A stretch of 64,000 bases of DNA from contig NZ_CH902578.1 in assembly GCF_000152805.1 (NCBI RefSeq), forward strand, positions 3,188,777 to 3,252,776, given 5' to 3'. Under the pieces are notes generated by a model that saw nothing but the letters and a program-made list of their open reading frames with translations, had not been told where the DNA came from and did not search any database. Within the stretch, counting starts at the first letter, position 1, and each line of letters opens with the position of its first letter. The position numbers were made by a program, and so were the translations under genes. Shown piece after piece: positions 19,303 to 29,383 of the stretch. The stretch comes from Maritimibacter alkaliphilus HTCC2654 (GTDB lineage Bacteria; Pseudomonadota; Alphaproteobacteria; Rhodobacterales; Rhodobacteraceae).

Positions 19303-22091
19303 TGGCCGAGCCTTTCCAGCAGGGCAGGCACGTGGACCTGATCCGACTTGTAGTTGCCGGTGAGCACATGCATCACGAGGTTCACGCCGAAGCGATAAGC
19401 CATCTCGCGCTGCCGCTCGCCTGCAAAGCCCCGGCCCACCGGAAACATCGGCGATCCATTCTCGTTCACCGCCCAGGCCGACGCCCAGTCGTTGCCGCCG
19501 ATCAGAACCGGCGTCACCCCGTCGTTGAGGTTGCGAAACGGCATGCCCTCGGCCCGTTCGGCGTCGGGCGGCGAGCTTTCGACCCAGACCGACTGACCGA
19601 AATAGCGGCCCGGGAAATCGGCGAGCAGATAGAAGGTGCGCGTCAGCACGTGATCGTTCGGGATCGGCTCCAGCGGTGGAATGTCGAGCGGGCGTGCCAG
19701 CGATCTGAGCCGCGTCCCTTCGGCCGTCGCACCCGAGCCGAACCCGGCCACGTCCCCGTCACGCGTGTCGAACACGATCATGCCGCCACCGCGCAGATAG
19801 GCGTTGAGCTTGGCATAGGCTTCGGACGAGGGCGCGGGCTGGGTTTCCTCGACCGGCCAGTAGAGCAGGGGATAGACCGCAAGTTCGTCGGTCTCGATGT
19901 CGATCCCGACCGGGGCGACGGGTTCGACGGAGGTGCGGGCGAAAAGCTGTTGGCCGAGGCCCTGAAGCCCGGCCTCGGATACGCGGTCGAGTTGGGCGTT
20001 GCCCGTGCGCACGTAGGCAAGGGTGACCTCGCCGGCGGCCGCGACCAGTGCCGCTTCGTCGATGGGGGTCGCTTTGGCCTCGTCCTGTGCGCGGGCGTAT
20101 TGCGGCGCGATCATCAGGGCGACCCCGATCACCGCAGCGGTCGCCGCCGCCTTGCCGCGCTTGCCGCTCAGACGGCCCGTGAGGAACAGCGAGGCGATCA
20201 CGTCGACGGCCAGCGCCGCCAGCGCCAGCAGGAGAAGCCAGCCGGACAGATCGGTTTCCTCGCGCTCGCCCTGCCATTCGGGCACGACGCCCGCGGGCCA
20301 AGCGGCGGGGCGCAGCACGGTGTCCTCACCGATCACGTTGACGGCGACGCGGCGATCTTCGTCGGCATAAAGGCCCGGCGGCAGGTCGGGGCCGACGCCC
20401 TGTGTCAGTTCCTCGCCCGGCACGCCGGGCCGCTCGCCCGCGTCGTCGAGCGCGCCGAAGCCGTCGAGCAGGGTCTCGGGCACCCATGTCGTGCCTTCCA
20501 ATTCGCCCGCGTCGGGCGTGCCGGTCCGGGTCGAGACCGCAAGGCGTTCGAGCATCTGAACGAACAGGCCCGACAGCGGAAGCGACGACCATTCGGCATT
20601 GGCCGACACGTGGATCAGCACGACCTGACCATCGGCCAGCGTCTTGCGGGTGACGAGCGGGGTGCCATCGACCAGTTCCGCGATGGTGCGCTCGGCCAGC
20701 AGGGGGCCGGGTTCGGCCAGAACCTGACTGGTAACTTCGATGTCGTCGGGAATCGCGAGACCGTAGAACGGGCTGTCCTCGGGGAACGGGGCCAGCGTGC
20801 GGGGTTCGCCCCAGCTCATCGCGCCGCCCACTTCGCGCCCGCCCACGCGCAGACGCACGGGGAGAAGCGGATCTTCCTCGGCGCGGCCCGTATCGGCGGC
20901 GGCAAGCCGTGGTCCGGCGAAGCGCAGCAGCAGGCCGCCCTCGGCCACCCATTCCTCCAGCGCGTCCTTGTCACTGGGCGCAAGCGCCGGGACATCGGCA
21001 AGGACGACCACATCGGGGCTGGCCGCGATCAGGTCGGACAACGCGCCCTCCAGCACATCCGCGGTCGGCACGAGAGCTTCGCGCAGGTAGTGAAGCGGCG
21101 AGAGCAGTTCCAGCCCTTCCTCGCTGTCGCCGCCGATCAGCGCGACCTTGCGGCGGCGCAGGGTGTCGTCGGCCAGCGTCACGGTTCCGGCGCTGCGCAG
21201 CCCCTCGACCTCGAACCGGGCGATCCGGTTGCGCAGTTCGGGGGGCAGGGAAATTTCGGTCACCGCTTCGGTCGCACCCTGTTCGAAGGTAAGCGTGGCG
21301 CGGGCCAGTTCGCGTTCGATGCCGGCCGGATCGGGGCCTTGCCCGGTCAAGTCTATGGTTTGCGCGGCATCGGACGTGGACCGGGTGGCCGACAGGCGCA
21401 CCATGCCGTCCGCGATCCGGGCCGGTTGCAGACCGATACGCGGGGCAGGCGGCTCCGACACCGTCAGCGCACCGCGCGACTGAAGCTCGCGGGCCAAGGC
21501 GGCGCGGGAGTCGCCCGCCAATCCGTCGGACAGCCAAAGCGTATCGAACCCCTCGTCCACCGTGTCCAGCCAATCGAGCGCGGGCGCATGATCGACGGGC
21601 CACGCTTTCGGCAGAAGGCCATCGAGCCGGGCTTGCGCGTCTGCGGCCGAGCGCAGGGGCAGGCCGCCTTCGGGTGGGAGGTCGTTCAGGGCCACCACGG
21701 CCACGCGGCGCCCGGTCGATGCCGCAGCCTCCAACCGCCGATCCGCAGCCTCGAGCCGTGGGCGCCAGTCGGGCGCGGCGGCGTAGCTGTCATCGACCAG
21801 CACGACCAGCGGGCCTGAGCCGGTCTCGACCGGCTCCGGGTTCAGGATCGGGCCGGAAAAGCCGAAGATCATCGCGGCGACGGCCAGCATTCGCAGAAGG
21901 AGAAGCCACCAAGGGGTCCTGTCGGCCTCGCTGTCCTCGTCCTCGAGACCCAGCAGAAGCGCGACACCCGGAAAGGCGCGGCGGATCGGTGCGGGCGGGA
22001 TCGCGCGCAGGATGATCCAGAGGATCGGCAGGGCGGCCAGCGCGATCAGCAGCCATGGGGTCACGAAACCGATGGGACTGAGCGTGAACAT
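19299..22091 (-). CDS. BatA-like N-terminal / DUF4159 domain membrane protein
   Basis: A 930-residue envelope protein. The N-terminal BatA-like part has transmembrane helices near 9-29 and 60-80, then a vWA-like region starting VVLVDDSYAA near residue 97. Two more hydrophobic segments occur near 630-665. The C-terminal ~230 residues, starting EVTLAYVRTGNAQLDRV, match the layout of DUF4159, a domain related to glutamine-amidotransferase folds. The start was moved to the ATG that overlaps the upstream stop (TGATG) and opens with FTLSPIGFVTPW, typical of BatA proteins. Confidence 0.8.
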   Translation of the reverse strand: MFTLSPIGFVTPWLLIALAALPILWIILRAIPPAPIRRAFPGVALLLGLEDEDSEADRTPWWLLLLRMLAVAAMIFGFSGPILNPEPVETGSGPLVVLVDDSYAAAPDWRPRLEAADRRLEAAASTGRRVAVVALNDLPPEGGLPLRSAADAQARLDGLLPKAWPVDHAPALDWLDTVDEGFDTLWLSDGLAGDSRAALARELQSRGALTVSEPPAPRIGLQPARIADGMVRLSATRSTSDAAQTIDLTGQGPDPAGIERELARATLTFEQGATEAVTEISLPPELRNRIARFEVEGLRSAGTVTLADDTLRRRKVALIGGDSEEGLELLSPLHYLREALVPTADVLEGALSDLIAASPDVVVLADVPALAPSDKDALEEWVAEGGLLLRFAGPRLAAADTGRAEEDPLLPVRLRVGGREVGGAMSWGEPRTLAPFPEDSPFYGLAIPDDIEVTSQVLAEPGPLLAERTIAELVDGTPLVTRKTLADGQVVLIHVSANAEWSSLPLSGLFVQMLERLAVSTRTGTPDAGELEGTTWVPETLLDGFGALDDAGERPGVPGEELTQGVGPDLPPGLYADEDRRVAVNVIGEDTVLRPAAWPAGVVPEWQGEREETDLSGWLLLLALAALAVDVIASLFLTGRLSGKRGKAAATAAVIGVALMIAPQYARAQDEAKATPIDEAALVAAAGEVTLAYVRTGNAQLDRVSEAGLQGLGQQLFARTSVEPVAPVGIDIETDELAVYPLLYWPVEETQPAPSSEAYAKLNAYLRGGGMIVFDTRDGDVAGFGSGATAEGTRLRSLARPLDIPPLEPIPNDHVLTRTFYLLADFPGRYFGQSVWVESSPPDAERAEGMPFRNLNDGVTPVLIGGNDWASAWAVNENGSPMFPVGRGFAGERQREMAYRFGVNLVMHVLTGNYKSDQVHVPALLERLGQ

Positions 22092-22953
22092 CAGGCGCGG
22101 CCCTCCAGCGCCTGATACATCCAAAGCAGCGCCGAGGCGGGGCTGTCATTGGTGTGATGCGTGTGAAACCGCCATCCGGTCAGTCCCGCCATCGCGGTCA
22201 GCCGTTCCTTGCGCCGTGCCAGCCGGGCCAGATAGCGATCCCGCAATTCACCGGCCTTGCGCGTTTCGAATTCAAGCGTGTTGCCCATAGAATGAAACAC
22301 GGTGCGCCCGTCGAAGGGAAACGCCTCTTCCGAGGGGTCGAGCACCTGAAGCAGAACGCCTTGCACACCCCGGTCGGCGGCCGTCGCCAGCGCCTCTTCA
22401 ACCGGGCCGGGGTCGGCCATGAAATCCGAGATGAAGACGGCCCGCGAATGGCGCGGCAGGATCGACACGTCCGGCACGCCGTAATCCTGCGGGGTCTTGT
22501 CCGCCAGACGTTCGGCCACGCGGCCAAGCTGGACCTCGCCGCGCATCGGTCGGATGCCCATATCGGTCAGCCCGACCCGTTCGCCCGCCTGCACCAGAAG
22601 CACGGCGGCCGCGAGCGACAGAAGCGCGGCGCGGTCGGCCTTGGTGACAAGGTTCTTTTCCGACGAGAACTGCATCGACTGGCCGCGATCGACCCAGAAG
22701 ACGACGGATTGCGCCGCCTGCCATTCCTTTTCGGCGACGAAATGCACGTCGGACCGGGCCGAGCGGCGCCAGTCGATCGATCGGGCGGGGTCGCCGGGCT
22801 GGGCCGTGCGGTATTGCCAGAAGGCATCGCCCATGCCGGGTCGGCGCCGCCCGTGTTCCCCCAGCACGACACCCCGGGCCAGTTGGCTGGCCTCGGCGAG
22901 CAGGGGGGGGAGCGGCGCGGCGAGCGCCTCGGCCCTTGGGCGCAGGGGAAGGG

Positions 22954-22957
<4 letters not shown>
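22091..22957 (-). CDS. DUF58 domain-containing protein
   Basis: A 288-residue DUF58 protein. The diagnostic stretch is R-T-A-Q-P-G-D-P-A-R-S-I-D-W-R near residue 60, followed by EKEWQAAQSVVFWVDRGQSM, which begins a vWA-like fold with a D-x-x-x-S metal-site-like motif. DUF58 proteins nearly always sit next to MoxR ATPases and may be their substrates or adaptors. The start codon is TTG, overlapping the MoxR stop as TTGA. Confidence 0.88.
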
Positions 22958-23961
<1,004 letters not shown>

Positions 23962-24232
23962 GACACGTCTCCGATCTGTTCGTCGGGATCAGTAAAGGGC
24001 AAGGAACGGGGGGAAGCAAATGACAGTTATGACAAAAGGCGTTCACGGCACCGTGTCGGCGGCCCTTGCGGAAAATCGAGGCGGATTCTCGCTGTTCGCG
24101 TGCCGGAATAGAACGCGGACTGCCCGTGCAGGGAGGCGGAGCATGGCGAGAATCCGGCACCCGCTTGCCGAGGTTCACGGAACGCGGGCCGGATGATACG
24201 TGTTGAGAGGGCCAAACAACCAAGGTGCACGG

Positions 24233-24817
24233 ATGACAAAGACCACGATGACCGGACAAGTCGGAATCAGCGCCGAAAGCCTCGCCTCGTCCGCGAAGAA
24301 GGCAGCCAAGGGCGGCTTGCCGCCCGTGGACAAGTGGAATCCCGATTTCTGCGGCGATCTGGACATGCGCATCGCGCGGGACGGGACGTGGTTCTACCTT
24401 GGCACGCCCATCGGTCGGCATGAGCTGGTGAAACTGTTCTCGTCGATCCTTCGCAAGGACGGGGACGATTATTTCCTCGTGACGCCGGTCGAAAAGGTCG
24501 GGATCACCGTCGATGACGCGCCCTTCGTGGCGGTCGATTTCGCCCGCGAGGGCGACGCGCTGCGGTTCGTCACCAACGTCGAGGATGAGGTGCTGGCAGG
24601 CCCCGACCACCCGATCCGCGTGGTCCGCGACCCGGAAACCGGGGAGCCGTCGCCCTACGTCAACATCCGCCGCAACCTTGAAGCCCTGATCGACCGCAAG
24701 AGTTTCTACCGGCTCGTCGAGATCGGGGAACATGCCGACCATGACGGCGAAAGCTGGTTCGGCCTGCGTTCGCAAGGCGCGTTCTTCCCGATCATTCCAA
24801 GCGCGGAACTGCCCTGA
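24233..24817 (+). CDS. DUF1285 domain-containing protein
   Basis: A 194-residue soluble protein of the DUF1285 family, recognised by PPVDKWNPDFCGDLDMRIA near residue 30 and GTPIGRHELVKLFSSILRKD. The family has two small beta-rich domains and no established function. An earlier GTG at 24200 is possible, but the chosen ATG is closer to where family similarity begins. In many alphaproteobacteria DUF1285 is next to MoxR genes; here it is divergent from them. The gene ends 3 bases before a convergent lipoprotein gene. Confidence 0.82.
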   Translation: MTKTTMTGQVGISAESLASSAKKAAKGGLPPVDKWNPDFCGDLDMRIARDGTWFYLGTPIGRHELVKLFSSILRKDGDDYFLVTPVEKVGITVDDAPFVAVDFAREGDALRFVTNVEDEVLAGPDHPIRVVRDPETGEPSPYVNIRRNLEALIDRKSFYRLVEIGEHADHDGESWFGLRSQGAFFPIIPSAELP

Positions 24818-24820
24818 GCC

Positions 24821-25525
24821 TTAGTCCCGCTTGGCGTATCCGTTCAGGTAAGCGTCGATCTTGTCACCGTTCAGGGTCATCTCGATGTTCCCGAAATTCG
24901 TGCCCGTGATCCTCACGCCGTCGGCGTCCGCGCCGGTCAGGAAGCCGTAGATCGGGGCGTCGATGTCGATGTCGGTATCGTCGCCGGTCAGGTTGCCCGA
25001 AAGCCGCGTGTTGATGTGCTGATCGGTGATCGTCGTCTCGGCGATCTCCAGCGCGCCGTTCAATATCGCCAATGCGTCGGCATTCGTCGCTTCGACGGCG
25101 GTGGTCTTCGCCTCTTCGGGCGTCAACGTGCGGTCGGTCAGAAGCGACTCGAACCCCGCGAATTTCGGGTCGTAGACCGGGATGCGCCCCGCGTTCTCCA
25201 CCCGCCCGGAAATGGTGCCGCTCGACGCCGAGAACGCGGCTTCCAGCGTCATCGAGGCGAGCATCAGGTCGTGGTCCTTCGCGCCCGGTCGCGTCATGTC
25301 GAGGTACATTCCACCCGTGTAGGTGGCTGTCCCGCTGGTGGGCAAAGTCGCGGTCTGGTCGGATTCGTCGGTCGCCAGAATCGCGGCGGTGTAGGCGAAG
25401 GCAAAGGCTTCGATCCATCCTTCGTCGCTGCCGACGCCCGTCGTCGAGGCGATGGTGCATCCACACAGGGACAACGTGGAAACAGGCCAGACCAGATACG
25501 ACCTGAAAGTCGTCAAGTAACGCAT
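24821..25525 (-). CDS. small lipoprotein, transferrin-binding-protein-like barrel (paralogue 1)
   Basis: A 234-residue predicted lipoprotein. The N-terminal signal ends in LCGC with the acylated Cys at residue 23. After it come LPTSGTATYTGGMYLD and AAFSASSGTISGRVEN, a beta-strand pattern (P-T-S-G-T-A-x-Y-x-G) seen in transferrin-binding-protein-B-like and HpuA-like surface barrels. It shares this pattern with the genes at 25634 and 26798. The ATG was chosen because GGGGA precedes it by 6 bases; an ATG 27 bases upstream has no ribosome site. A ligand cannot be inferred. Confidence 0.7.
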   Translation of the reverse strand: MRYLTTFRSYLVWPVSTLSLCGCTIASTTGVGSDEGWIEAFAFAYTAAILATDESDQTATLPTSGTATYTGGMYLDMTRPGAKDHDLMLASMTLEAAFSASSGTISGRVENAGRIPVYDPKFAGFESLLTDRTLTPEEAKTTAVEATNADALAILNGALEIAETTITDQHINTRLSGNLTGDDTDIDIDAPIYGFLTGADADGVRITGTNFGNIEMTLNGDKIDAYLNGYAKRD

Positions 25526-25633
25526 AACGAATCCCCTAAGTGTCCTAATCATTACATTGATGCACAGAACCCGCGATGCGGCCAGAAATACCCTGCATCC
25601 ACGAACACGCTCATGTGGTGAAGATGGTTCGGG

Positions 25634-26322
25634 TCAGCGGGCGACCGCGATGCTCTCGAACCATCCGATCAGGGTTTCGCCGTTCCTCGTCGCGCCGAAC
25701 GGACTCCCGATACTCGGATCGGGCGTGCGGCCATGCGTGTCGTTCACCGCGACCACCTCGCCTGAGTTTCCAAGGATGTTGCCCTGCAAGACCCCGTCAA
25801 AGGTCGTCTCGCCGCCCGCGCCATGTTCGACCGATCCCGAGGCGCTCGCGAAGAAAACACCGTTCTGCACGGATGTTTCGGCCAAGGTGATCTGGCCTGA
25901 GACCGCTTTCGCAGGCCGCAAGGCCGCGGTGATCCTTGCGCGTGCGGCCTCTGTGTCGACGCAATACCCACCGCACGACACGTTGCTGTCGACCGGGTCT
26001 TCGTAAACCCCAAGGTTTTCCAGCACGAGAAAATCGGACACCTCCCCTGAAATGCGCTTTCCCGTGGATGAGACGCCGCGTTGTAGGTCGCAAGCCCGAC
26101 GTAAAGGTCTTTCGTGTTTCGGTTCGGATCGACCGCACTGACTTCGGCGATCCCTTCATACCGTGCCGTGCCGGAGGTGGGGACATTGGCCACTTGCTGA
26201 TCGACCGTTGCGTAGAAGTAGGCGCGTTGGGCGTCGACCCAGACATCTGCGTGTCTGGACCCCATGCATCCAGTCAGTGTGGCCAGCACCCCCATCGACA
26301 GGAGCAGCCGAAATGAATTCAT
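25634..26322 (-). pseudogene. small lipoprotein, TbpB-like barrel (paralogue 2), frameshifted
   Basis: The first frame encodes a lipoprotein signal (TLTGC, Cys19) and VPTSGTARYEGIAEVS, then runs to LYVGLATYNAA. The matching C-terminal half, from SSTGKRISGEVSDFLVLEN to the stop at 25634, is in another frame. Adding one A on the plus strand near 26073 joins them as YNAAFSSTGKRISGEV, which aligns with EAAFSASSGTISGRV of paralogue 1 and gives about 229 residues, like the two neighbours. GAGGG precedes the ATG. It is either a real inactivation or a sequencing error. Confidence 0.75.
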
Positions 26323-26397
26323 GGAAAAACCCTCAACAATCGTTCTGAGGGTGGCGTAACAATGCCGCCCGATCAAGCGCCGAACCGGCGTGCGCGA

Positions 26398-26721
26398 TCA
26401 GTCCTTGAGCGTGGCTTCCAGAAACCGCTCGAAATCGTCGAGGTTAACCGGCTCGAACTGTCCGAACCCCTGCATCCAGACGCTCGCCGCCTTCAGCGCA
26501 CCGGGTTCCAGCTTGCACCACGTGACCCGCCCGAGTTTTTCCTGACTGATGAGGCCGGCGGCGGTCAGGATGCGCAGATGCTTGGAAATCGCGGCCAGCG
26601 ACATGTCGAAGGGTTCGGCCACGTCCGTCACCGCCATGTCGTCCTCGAGGAGCATGGTCAGGATCGCCCGTCGCGTGGGATCGGCCAGCGCGGCGAAGGT
26701 GAGGTCGAGCTTGTCATTCAC
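26398..26721 (-). CDS. ArsR family winged-helix regulator
   Basis: A 107-residue ArsR/SmtB-type protein. The motif DPTRRAILTMLLEDDMAVTD begins the DNA-binding domain, and MSLAAISKHLRILTAAGLIS is the recognition helix. There is no visible Cys-rich metal site, so it may respond to a non-metal signal; homologues of this type often pair with SRPBCC-domain proteins, none of which is adjacent. The start codon is GTG. It sits between two of the lipoprotein paralogues, which makes them candidate targets. Confidence 0.88.
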   Translation of the reverse strand: MNDKLDLTFAALADPTRRAILTMLLEDDMAVTDVAEPFDMSLAAISKHLRILTAAGLISQEKLGRVTWCKLEPGALKAASVWMQGFGQFEPVNLDDFERFLEATLKD

Positions 26722-26766
26722 GTTATGGGCGTAGGTCGCGCGGCGGCTTTGGTCAATGCACTTGGC

Positions 26767-26787
26767 GGGCGGGGGTGTTCCCCGCCC
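26767..26787 (-). terminator. GC hairpin downstream of the lipoprotein gene at 26798
   Basis: GGGCGGGG and CCCCGCCC form a perfect 8-bp stem around GTGTT, 11 bases past the stop of the 26798 gene. No T-run follows on the minus strand, so termination would be weak. Confidence 0.4.
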
Positions 26788-26797
26788 ACCCTTGGGA

Positions 26798-27478
26798 TCA
26801 CTTTCGGGACAGCGACAAAAGGATACCGAACCGATCCTGACCGCCCTGGTCGAAGCTCAAGCCGTCGTCAGAACTCCCATAGACCGCCAAGTATTCGGCA
26901 CCGTCGCCCATGAAAGCGCCGCTCGTCTGGCCTGACAGATCGGTCACGCGCGTTCCGCTCTTCAAAGTGCCGTCGGTCGCGAACGTCAAGAAAGATGGGT
27001 CGTATTCGCCGCGCGCGGTCAGGATAACTTCGCCGTCGATGACCGATGCGTTCTGCATAATGCTCTTCAACGCGCGTTCCTGTTCCGCCGTCGTATCGGC
27101 GCTGGCGTATGCGTTCAGCACCTGCTCCAGTTCCTGAACGCTCAGATCCTCGCGAACCACGAAATTCTCGAGCTTGCCGTCAATGTCGGCCTCGTACCCG
27201 GTGAACCGCGCTTCATAGGTCGATGTCCCCGCGAATAGATCCTGTCTCGTGGTCGCCTGATTGCCGACCGCGATCGTGGCCTGACCCTCGTATGTCGCCG
27301 TCCCCGAAACCGGCATGTCGTAAGTTGCGTCCGCGTAGAGCGCGCCTTCCGTCGCTTCGGACGCAGCATAGTAGGCATCGAGCCTTGCATCGCGCAGACC
27401 GGCGGCATCCGACGACATCTGACACCCGGCGAGCAGGATGATGGGCCCTATGAGGGCACCGTATTTTCCAAATTTCAT
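26798..27478 (-). CDS. small lipoprotein, TbpB-like barrel (paralogue 3)
   Basis: A 226-residue predicted lipoprotein with LLAGC (Cys19). It carries MPVSGTATYEGQATIA and YEARFTGYEADIDGKLENF, collinear with the motifs of the genes at 24821 and 25634, so the three arose by tandem duplication with considerable divergence. The C-terminal VTDLSGQTSGAFMGDGAEYL is the 'G-x-F-x-G-x-x-A' strand typical of TbpB-like barrel domains. Probably anchored to the outer membrane by lipid. Ligand and partner unknown. Confidence 0.72.
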   Translation of the reverse strand: MKFGKYGALIGPIILLAGCQMSSDAAGLRDARLDAYYAASEATEGALYADATYDMPVSGTATYEGQATIAVGNQATTRQDLFAGTSTYEARFTGYEADIDGKLENFVVREDLSVQELEQVLNAYASADTTAEQERALKSIMQNASVIDGEVILTARGEYDPSFLTFATDGTLKSGTRVTDLSGQTSGAFMGDGAEYLAVYGSSDDGLSFDQGGQDRFGILLSLSRK

Positions 27479-27893
27479 TATTTTCCCCTTTTGGTTCCGA
27501 CGTCAGGTCGGAGCCAGTACCGATACTAGGCGTCTTGATAGTAGGCAACTATTTAATTTTATTGGACAATTTCGTACAAGTGGGTCGCTTTCGAGTGAGT
27601 ATCCTGAGCGGCGTAGCGACGAAATGCCGATTGGCCTGAGGCGCATCCGGTTGCGGGCCGGGACCGTCTTGAGCGGGTGCTGTCGAGCACGATCAACCAA
27701 AAGGTTGAATATGCCCGGACGCACCAAACGGTCCGCCTGCGCGGGGACGCGCGCGCCATTTCGGATTCTCGGTATTAGAAAAATTCAACCATTACAGATG
27801 CTTAACTCCATTTCCCGCGAACCGTTCCGGCGTTGACTCCTCACGTCCCACGGATTAGCAATCCGGCAACTCTTCGAAGGGGGCAAATCCGAC
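27479..27893. other. 415-base noncoding gap upstream of the F0 operon
   Basis: No convincing gene. It holds small inverted repeats at 27497-27511 (CCGAC/GTCGG), 27677-27690 (GTGCT/AGCAC) and 27693-27708 (TCAACC-AAAA-GGTTGA), and one at 27851-27865 (CGGATT-AGC-AATCCG). TTGACT at 27833 with TAGCAA at 27856 (17-base spacing) is a weak candidate promoter for the ATP synthase genes. The bases next to 27478 should carry the lipoprotein promoter on the minus strand. Confidence 0.5.
27833..27861 (+). promoter_or_regulatory. candidate sigma-70-type promoter for the F0 operon
   Basis: TTGACT (5 of 6 matches to the -35 consensus) is spaced by 17 bases from TAGCAA (only 3 of 6 for -10). The downstream element overlaps a small CGGATT/AATCCG hairpin. 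The distance to the atpI start is about 30 bases. Confidence 0.3.
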
Positions 27894-28241
27894 TTGGCGA
27901 ACCCGCTGGACGATCTTCCGAAAGACCGCCTGAAGGCGCTCGAGGACCGGATCGCTTCGCGAAAGCCGAAGGCCGAGGACTGCCCCCACCAGAAGAAGGA
28001 CTATGCGATGGCGAACCTCGCCTGGCGCATGGTGATCGAATTGGTGGCCGGTCTGGGGATCGGTTTCGGGATGGGATACGGGTTGGATTACCTGTTCGGC
28101 ACTTTGCCCCTGTTCCTCGTCATATTCACGCTGCTCGGGCTGGCAGCCGGCATCAAGACGATGCTGAACTCGGCCCGGGAGCTTGGGGAAAAACAAGCGG
28201 CCAAGGCCGCAGATGGTAAGGAAGACGCTCGTGGCGACTGA
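27894..28241 (+). CDS. atpI: ATP synthase protein I (AtpI/AtpZ family)
   Basis: A 115-residue protein with two transmembrane helices (about residues 43-63 and 70-92; [17 protein letters not shown] marks the first hairpin). AtpI helps assemble the c-ring of F0. The TTG start is preceded by GAAGGGGG; the protein begins [18 protein letters not shown], the usual charged N-terminus of alphaproteobacterial AtpI. It overlaps atpB by 11 bases. Confidence 0.9.
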   Translation: MANPLDDLPKDRLKALEDRIASRKPKAEDCPHQKKDYAMANLAWRMVIELVAGLGIGFGMGYGLDYLFGTLPLFLVIFTLLGLAAGIKTMLNSARELGEKQAAKAADGKEDARGD

Positions 28242-28992
28242 AGCACATGGTGAAGAAGGCGGCCTGGTATTCCACCCGCTGGACCAGTTCATCGTTAAAC
28301 CGCTGTTCGGTGAGGCGGGTGACGCGGTTCATTGGTACACGATCACCAACGTGACCCTCTGGATGGCGCTGGCCGTCATCGCCATCGTCGCCCTGTTCGT
28401 CTTCGGCTCGCGCGGACGGGCCATCGTGCCGACCCGCACCCAGTCGATCGGCGAGATCCTTTACGGCTTCACCTACAAGATGGTCGAGGACGTGGCGGGC
28501 AAGGATGCGGTCAAGTTCTTCCCCTACATCATGACCCTGTTCATGTTCATCCTGTTCGCGAACTATCTTGGCCTTCTGCCGATGTCCTTCGCGACCACCT
28601 CGCATATCGCGGTGACCGCCGTGCTCGCGCTGGCCGTGTTCCTGACCGTGACCATCGTCGGTTTCGTCAAGAACGGCGCCAAGTTCCTCGGTCTCTTCTG
28701 GGTCTCGTCCGCGCCGCTCGCCCTGCGCCCGATCCTCGCGATCATCGAGCTGATCTCGTACTTCGTGCGCCCCGTCAGCCACTCCATTCGCCTGGGTGGC
28801 AACATCATGGCCGGCCATGCCGTCATGAAAGTGTTCGCGGGCTTCGCCGCCGTCGCGGCCATCTCGCCCTTCGCCGTGGTGTCGATCACCGCCATCTACG
28901 GGCTCGAAGTGCTCGTGGCCGGTGTTCAGGCCTACGTCTTCACGATCCTGACCTGCGTCTACCTGCACGACGCGCTGCACCCGTCGCACTAA
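28231..28992 (+). CDS. atpB: F0F1 ATP synthase subunit a
   Basis: A 253-residue polytopic subunit a. The essential proton-channel Arg lies in [14 protein letters not shown] near residue 190. Other helices include [15 protein letters not shown] and the C-terminal [17 protein letters not shown]. The GTG start giving [19 protein letters not shown] was chosen since alphaproteobacterial AtpB starts this way and GGAAG lies upstream; an in-frame ATG 15 bases earlier is the alternative. It forms the half-channels next to the c-ring. Confidence 0.95.
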   Translation: MATEAHGEEGGLVFHPLDQFIVKPLFGEAGDAVHWYTITNVTLWMALAVIAIVALFVFGSRGRAIVPTRTQSIGEILYGFTYKMVEDVAGKDAVKFFPYIMTLFMFILFANYLGLLPMSFATTSHIAVTAVLALAVFLTVTIVGFVKNGAKFLGLFWVSSAPLALRPILAIIELISYFVRPVSHSIRLGGNIMAGHAVMKVFAGFAAVAAISPFAVVSITAIYGLEVLVAGVQAYVFTILTCVYLHDALHPSH

Positions 28993-29066
28993 TCCAAGGA
29001 CAACGGGTGCTCAGGCCCGCTTAACCCAAGAATATCAACTCGAATTCCATCGTAAGGAGAAACATC

Positions 29067-29303
29067 ATGGAAGGCGATATCGCACAACTCGGTCAATTCA
29101 TCGGCGCTGGTCTTGCTGGCATCGGTTCGGGCGCTGCCGCCATCGGCGTGGGCCACGTGGCTGGTAACTTCCTCGCCGGCGCTCTGCGCAACCCGTCGGC
29201 TGCCGGCGGCCAGACCGCCACGCTCTTCATCGGCATCGCCTTCGCGGAAGCTCTGGGGATCTTCTCGTTCCTCGTCGCGCTTCTGCTGATGTTCGCCGTC
29301 TGA
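29067..29303 (+). CDS. atpE: F0F1 ATP synthase subunit c
   Basis: A 78-residue hairpin of two transmembrane helices. Helix 1 carries the Gly-rich [16 protein letters not shown] and helix 2 has the proton-carrying Glu61 in [10 protein letters not shown]; the loop RNPSAAGGQ contacts F1. The length and motif fit a proton-type c subunit. TAAGGAG precedes the ATG. It lies 74 bases after atpB, and the extra spacing and strong ribosome site would suit the higher copy number of this subunit. Confidence 0.96.
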   Translation: MEGDIAQLGQFIGAGLAGIGSGAAAIGVGHVAGNFLAGALRNPSAAGGQTATLFIGIAFAEALGIFSFLVALLLMFAV

Positions 29304-29383
29304 TCCTGCCGAACCATCCTTACGACCGGTGGGGTCGGCGCTAGCCGATCCCACCGAAGTATTCAGGGTTCCAGGAGGACACG

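Noticed and set aside
19302..21818. 838-codon plus-strand frame opposite the DUF4159 gene
   Set aside because: Composition is typical of antisense shadow (Arg, Gly, His, Gln rich), no ribosome site, and the minus-strand gene is coupled to its neighbours.
27438..27836. 132-codon plus-strand frame over the gap before atpI
   Set aside because: It begins inside the opposite lipoprotein gene and has no motif, signal or ribosome site.
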